Shown piece by piece: positions 43,397-44,729 of a DNA stretch of 44,729 nt. Position numbers and translations under genes: made by a program. The stretch is from Candidatus Methylumidiphilus alinenensis. GTDB lineage: Bacteria > Pseudomonadota > Gammaproteobacteria > Methylococcales > Methylococcaceae. Within the stretch, counting starts at the first letter, position 1. The number at the start of each line of letters is the position of its first letter. The stretch spans positions 1 through 44,729 of the forward strand of contig QJPH01000539.1 of assembly GCA_003242955.1 (NCBI GenBank), in the 5' to 3' direction. The notes beneath the pieces are model-generated. The model did no database searches and was not told the origin of the DNA. It worked only from the letters and a program-made list of their open reading frames with translations.

Positions 43397-43706
43397 CTTT
43401 AGACCTTGAATTTATAAGCATAGCCGTAATTATGGCGTATGATGCTATATCCAGAACAGTTTCCCTAACCGATTCATCATGAGACTTATAAGAATTGTTT
43501 CTAACAAAATTCTCAAGTAATGTAAATTTATCACCAAGCCTTACCAAGGCGGCAATATGTGGTTCTATACCAATTCTTGTTGATCTAACAAACGAACCTC
43601 TTGGATCACCCTGTAAATTACTATAATCAGCACGCTTTGTTTTATAAAGTTCAAAAACCTCTTTTTGGACGTTCATAAACAAATCATCCCATTCTTCTGT
43701 TTTCAT
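43383..43706 (-). CDS. Nmad1/MazG-like all-alpha NTP pyrophosphohydrolase
   Basis: A 107-residue helical protein resembling the nucleotide-modification-associated domain 1 (DUF1599) group of all-alpha NTP pyrophosphatases. It has KRADYSNLQGDPRGSFVRSTRIGIEPHIAALVRLGDKFTLLENFV and the second metal-binding helix VRETVLDIASYAIITAMLI; the acidic ligands would be the Asp/Glu of GDKFTLLE and RETVLD. ATG 43706 fits the domain; a longer frame to 43844 adds an unrelated 46-residue stretch. It is first gene of a three-gene AT-rich unit. In phages and islands this domain sits with nucleotide-modification or defence genes. Confidence 0.7.
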   Translation of the reverse strand: MKTEEWDDLFMNVQKEVFELYKTKRADYSNLQGDPRGSFVRSTRIGIEPHIAALVRLGDKFTLLENFVRNNSYKSHDESVRETVLDIASYAIITAMLINSRSKDESI

Positions 43707-43868
43707 TATTCTACCAAAAATCTTTGTTGCAAATTCTGAGAGGCCGGTAATCGTGCTGAATGACTGACAAAATGTACCAAGGAGATGGAATGTGGGGCAA
43801 ACAATGTATTCAAACCAAACCCAATGGAGGCTGTAGTATACCACAGTAGCAGATTTTATAGGTTTTAG

Positions 43869-44255
43869 TTAGAACAACCCGCCATTCAACCGAACCGGCG
43901 GTTTATCTCGCGTGTCAGGTATGAAGGCTTGATGGTCATAGCTCACACCTTCCAATCGCAATTTGTAGAGCAAGTCATTAAGCAAACGCGATTCCTCCGA
44001 TGAAATACGACTGGTCGGATATTTCGTTTGTCCACATTGCGCGGCCGTAGCCACTTCCATGCAGATATGGAACAAGCGCGAACGCTTATCTTGATGGGCA
44101 GGTTCCACCACATCTTGGATGATCTTATCAACCAGCCGACTCAATCCTGAACGTTTAAGGGGGTCATTGAACGCAGAAGGCTGCAGCAAAGGCCGAAAGA
44201 AACATCGGGCACGTTCGGTGGTAATATGGGGATAATCCTTATTGACTAGGCTCAC
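43869..44255 (-). CDS. Unrecognised protein, possibly a fragment
   Basis: The frame runs upstream to 44459, but that part is the 100-bp palindromic repeat in coding disguise. A GTG at 44255 (VSLVNKDYPHITTERARCFF...) gives 128 residues. The sequence is basic and helical (LKRSGLSRLVDKIIQDVVEPAHQDKRSRLFHICMEVATAA) and matches no family known to me. It may be a real small protein or the 3' end of a gene cut by the repeat insertion at 44276. Confidence 0.4.
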   Translation of the reverse strand: MSLVNKDYPHITTERARCFFRPLLQPSAFNDPLKRSGLSRLVDKIIQDVVEPAHQDKRSRLFHICMEVATAAQCGQTKYPTSRISSEESRLLNDLLYKLRLEGVSYDHQAFIPDTRDKPPVRLNGGLF

Positions 44256-44275
44256 GAATAAGTTAAGGAAAAACC

Positions 44276-44375
44276 CGTCGTTCCGGCAGGGAATGCCGGA
44301 ACTCAGAGGCCATGGAGGGCGGACTGGATTCACCTCCCTGTGTTCTGGATACCGGCAATCCATGCCGGTATGACG
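44276..44375. repeat. 100-bp CGTCATACCGGCA palindrome, copy 2 (inverted)
   Basis: Reverse complement resembles 6060-6159 over the full 100 bp, including AGAACACAGGGAGGTGAATC. Short outer arms TAAGTTAAG / CTTAACTTA (about 44258-44385) enclose it. No target duplication was found. Confidence 0.75.
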
Positions 44376-44515
44376 GCTTAACTTAATGGCAGTGTCCCTA
44401 ACCCTCCCCCCGGTGTGGGAGGGAATTTTAGAGCTTAATTCAACAGCATTGAGAGCCAAGGACGGGATACCTCATCACCTGTCACTTTACAATAAGGCCG
44501 GGGATGTGCGATTCC

Positions 44516-44728
44516 TTAATCCAATTGACGCTTCGGCATGGGTGGTACTGGATAGCGTCCCAGCTTGGAATTCCAGTAAGCCCATGAGCGCGGGTCGATA
44601 ATACCTGGAGGTGCGTTGTCGAGGGCTTCGCGAAGGTCGTCATCGCTCAATAAATTACGCAAGAGCTTCATATCTTCGTGCGTCGCACGCGCTAACGCAT
44701 AGGCAACGAAACGGAATGCGTCGGACAT
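44516..44728 (-). CDS. Small conserved-looking protein at window edge
   Basis: 70 residues: MSDAFRFVAYALARATHEDM, then LLSDDDLREALDNAPPGIIDPRSWAYWNSKLGRYPVPPMP. The codons are well used and the composition protein-like. It resembles, from memory, small proteins found beside AbiEii-type nucleotidyltransferase toxins, but I cannot confirm this. The ATG lies one base from the right edge, so the true start may be outside. No partner gene follows it in the window. Confidence 0.5.
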   Translation of the reverse strand: MSDAFRFVAYALARATHEDMKLLRNLLSDDDLREALDNAPPGIIDPRSWAYWNSKLGRYPVPPMPKRQLD

Positions 44729-44729
44729 T

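Noticed and set aside
44256-44459. N-terminal extension of the 43869 frame
   Set aside because: It is the translation of the 100-bp palindromic repeat, which also exists at 6060-6159 where it is non-coding.

Overview
The window looks like a chromosomal stretch of a gammaproteobacterium with roughly balanced base composition. The evidence is the divergent smpB versus ratA-rnfH neighbourhood, the divergent trxB/ftsK pair, ubiG, a cysQ/yrfG pair, and a PilY1-PilE type IV pilus end. An exosortase-A-associated ligase/decarboxylase pair and glycogen genes (glgP, a GH57 enzyme) would fit an aquatic or biofilm lineage such as a methanotroph, but that placement is a guess. No rRNA, tRNA or CRISPR array was recognised.

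Layout. 1-2749: end of a type IV pilus operon (pilY1 fragment, pilE). 3179-6001: orphan exosortase-A-associated acyl-CoA ligase and PLP decarboxylase. 6212-7522: secreted PKD/YVTN beta-propeller protein. 8051-11455: trxB and ftsK, divergent. 11850-15535: glgP, trmL, purN on the minus strand. 16358-18285: a two-gene Septu-type defence module (ptuA ATPase, ptuB HNH nuclease). 18529-21214: rnfH, ratA, a sodium-dependent symporter, and divergent smpB. 21403-22695: a PBP5-type carboxypeptidase with a SPOR domain. 23028-26634: a PAS-like/cysteine-motif protein, a GNAT, a tiny membrane ORF, ubiG and a DUF1631 protein. 27085-28257: GH57. 28310-30719: three overlapping genes (ParB-like, unknown, truncated DNA methyltransferase). 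30764-34100: dusA, folE, hemH and a PLD-like protein. 34741-36967: ilvB-ilvH. 37090-40588: a fused double CysQ, yrfG and psd. 41045-41691: an MntA/HepT toxin-antitoxin pair. 41978-43706: an AT-rich three-gene unit (Nmad1-like NTP pyrophosphohydrolase, two-TM protein, HAD phosphatase). 43869-end: fragments of unknown genes.

The intergenic space is full of short non-coding palindromic elements. At least two families behave like MITEs. One has perfect CAGCGTTT ends between TA dinucleotides (three copies). The other has GTAAGCGTTCAC ends with 8-bp target duplications (three copies), matching what is known of IS66-family ends. One site shows three levels of nesting.

Most notable: (1) a fused CysQ-CysQ protein whose two halves have lost different metal-binding residues; (2) the ParB-like/unknown/methyltransferase operon; (3) the AT-rich pyrophosphohydrolase/membrane/HAD operon, a candidate uncharacterised defence unit; (4) a toxin-antitoxin module bracketed by 61-bp direct repeats; (5) the TA-flanked MITE that exactly fills the gap between pilE and the exosortase ligase.
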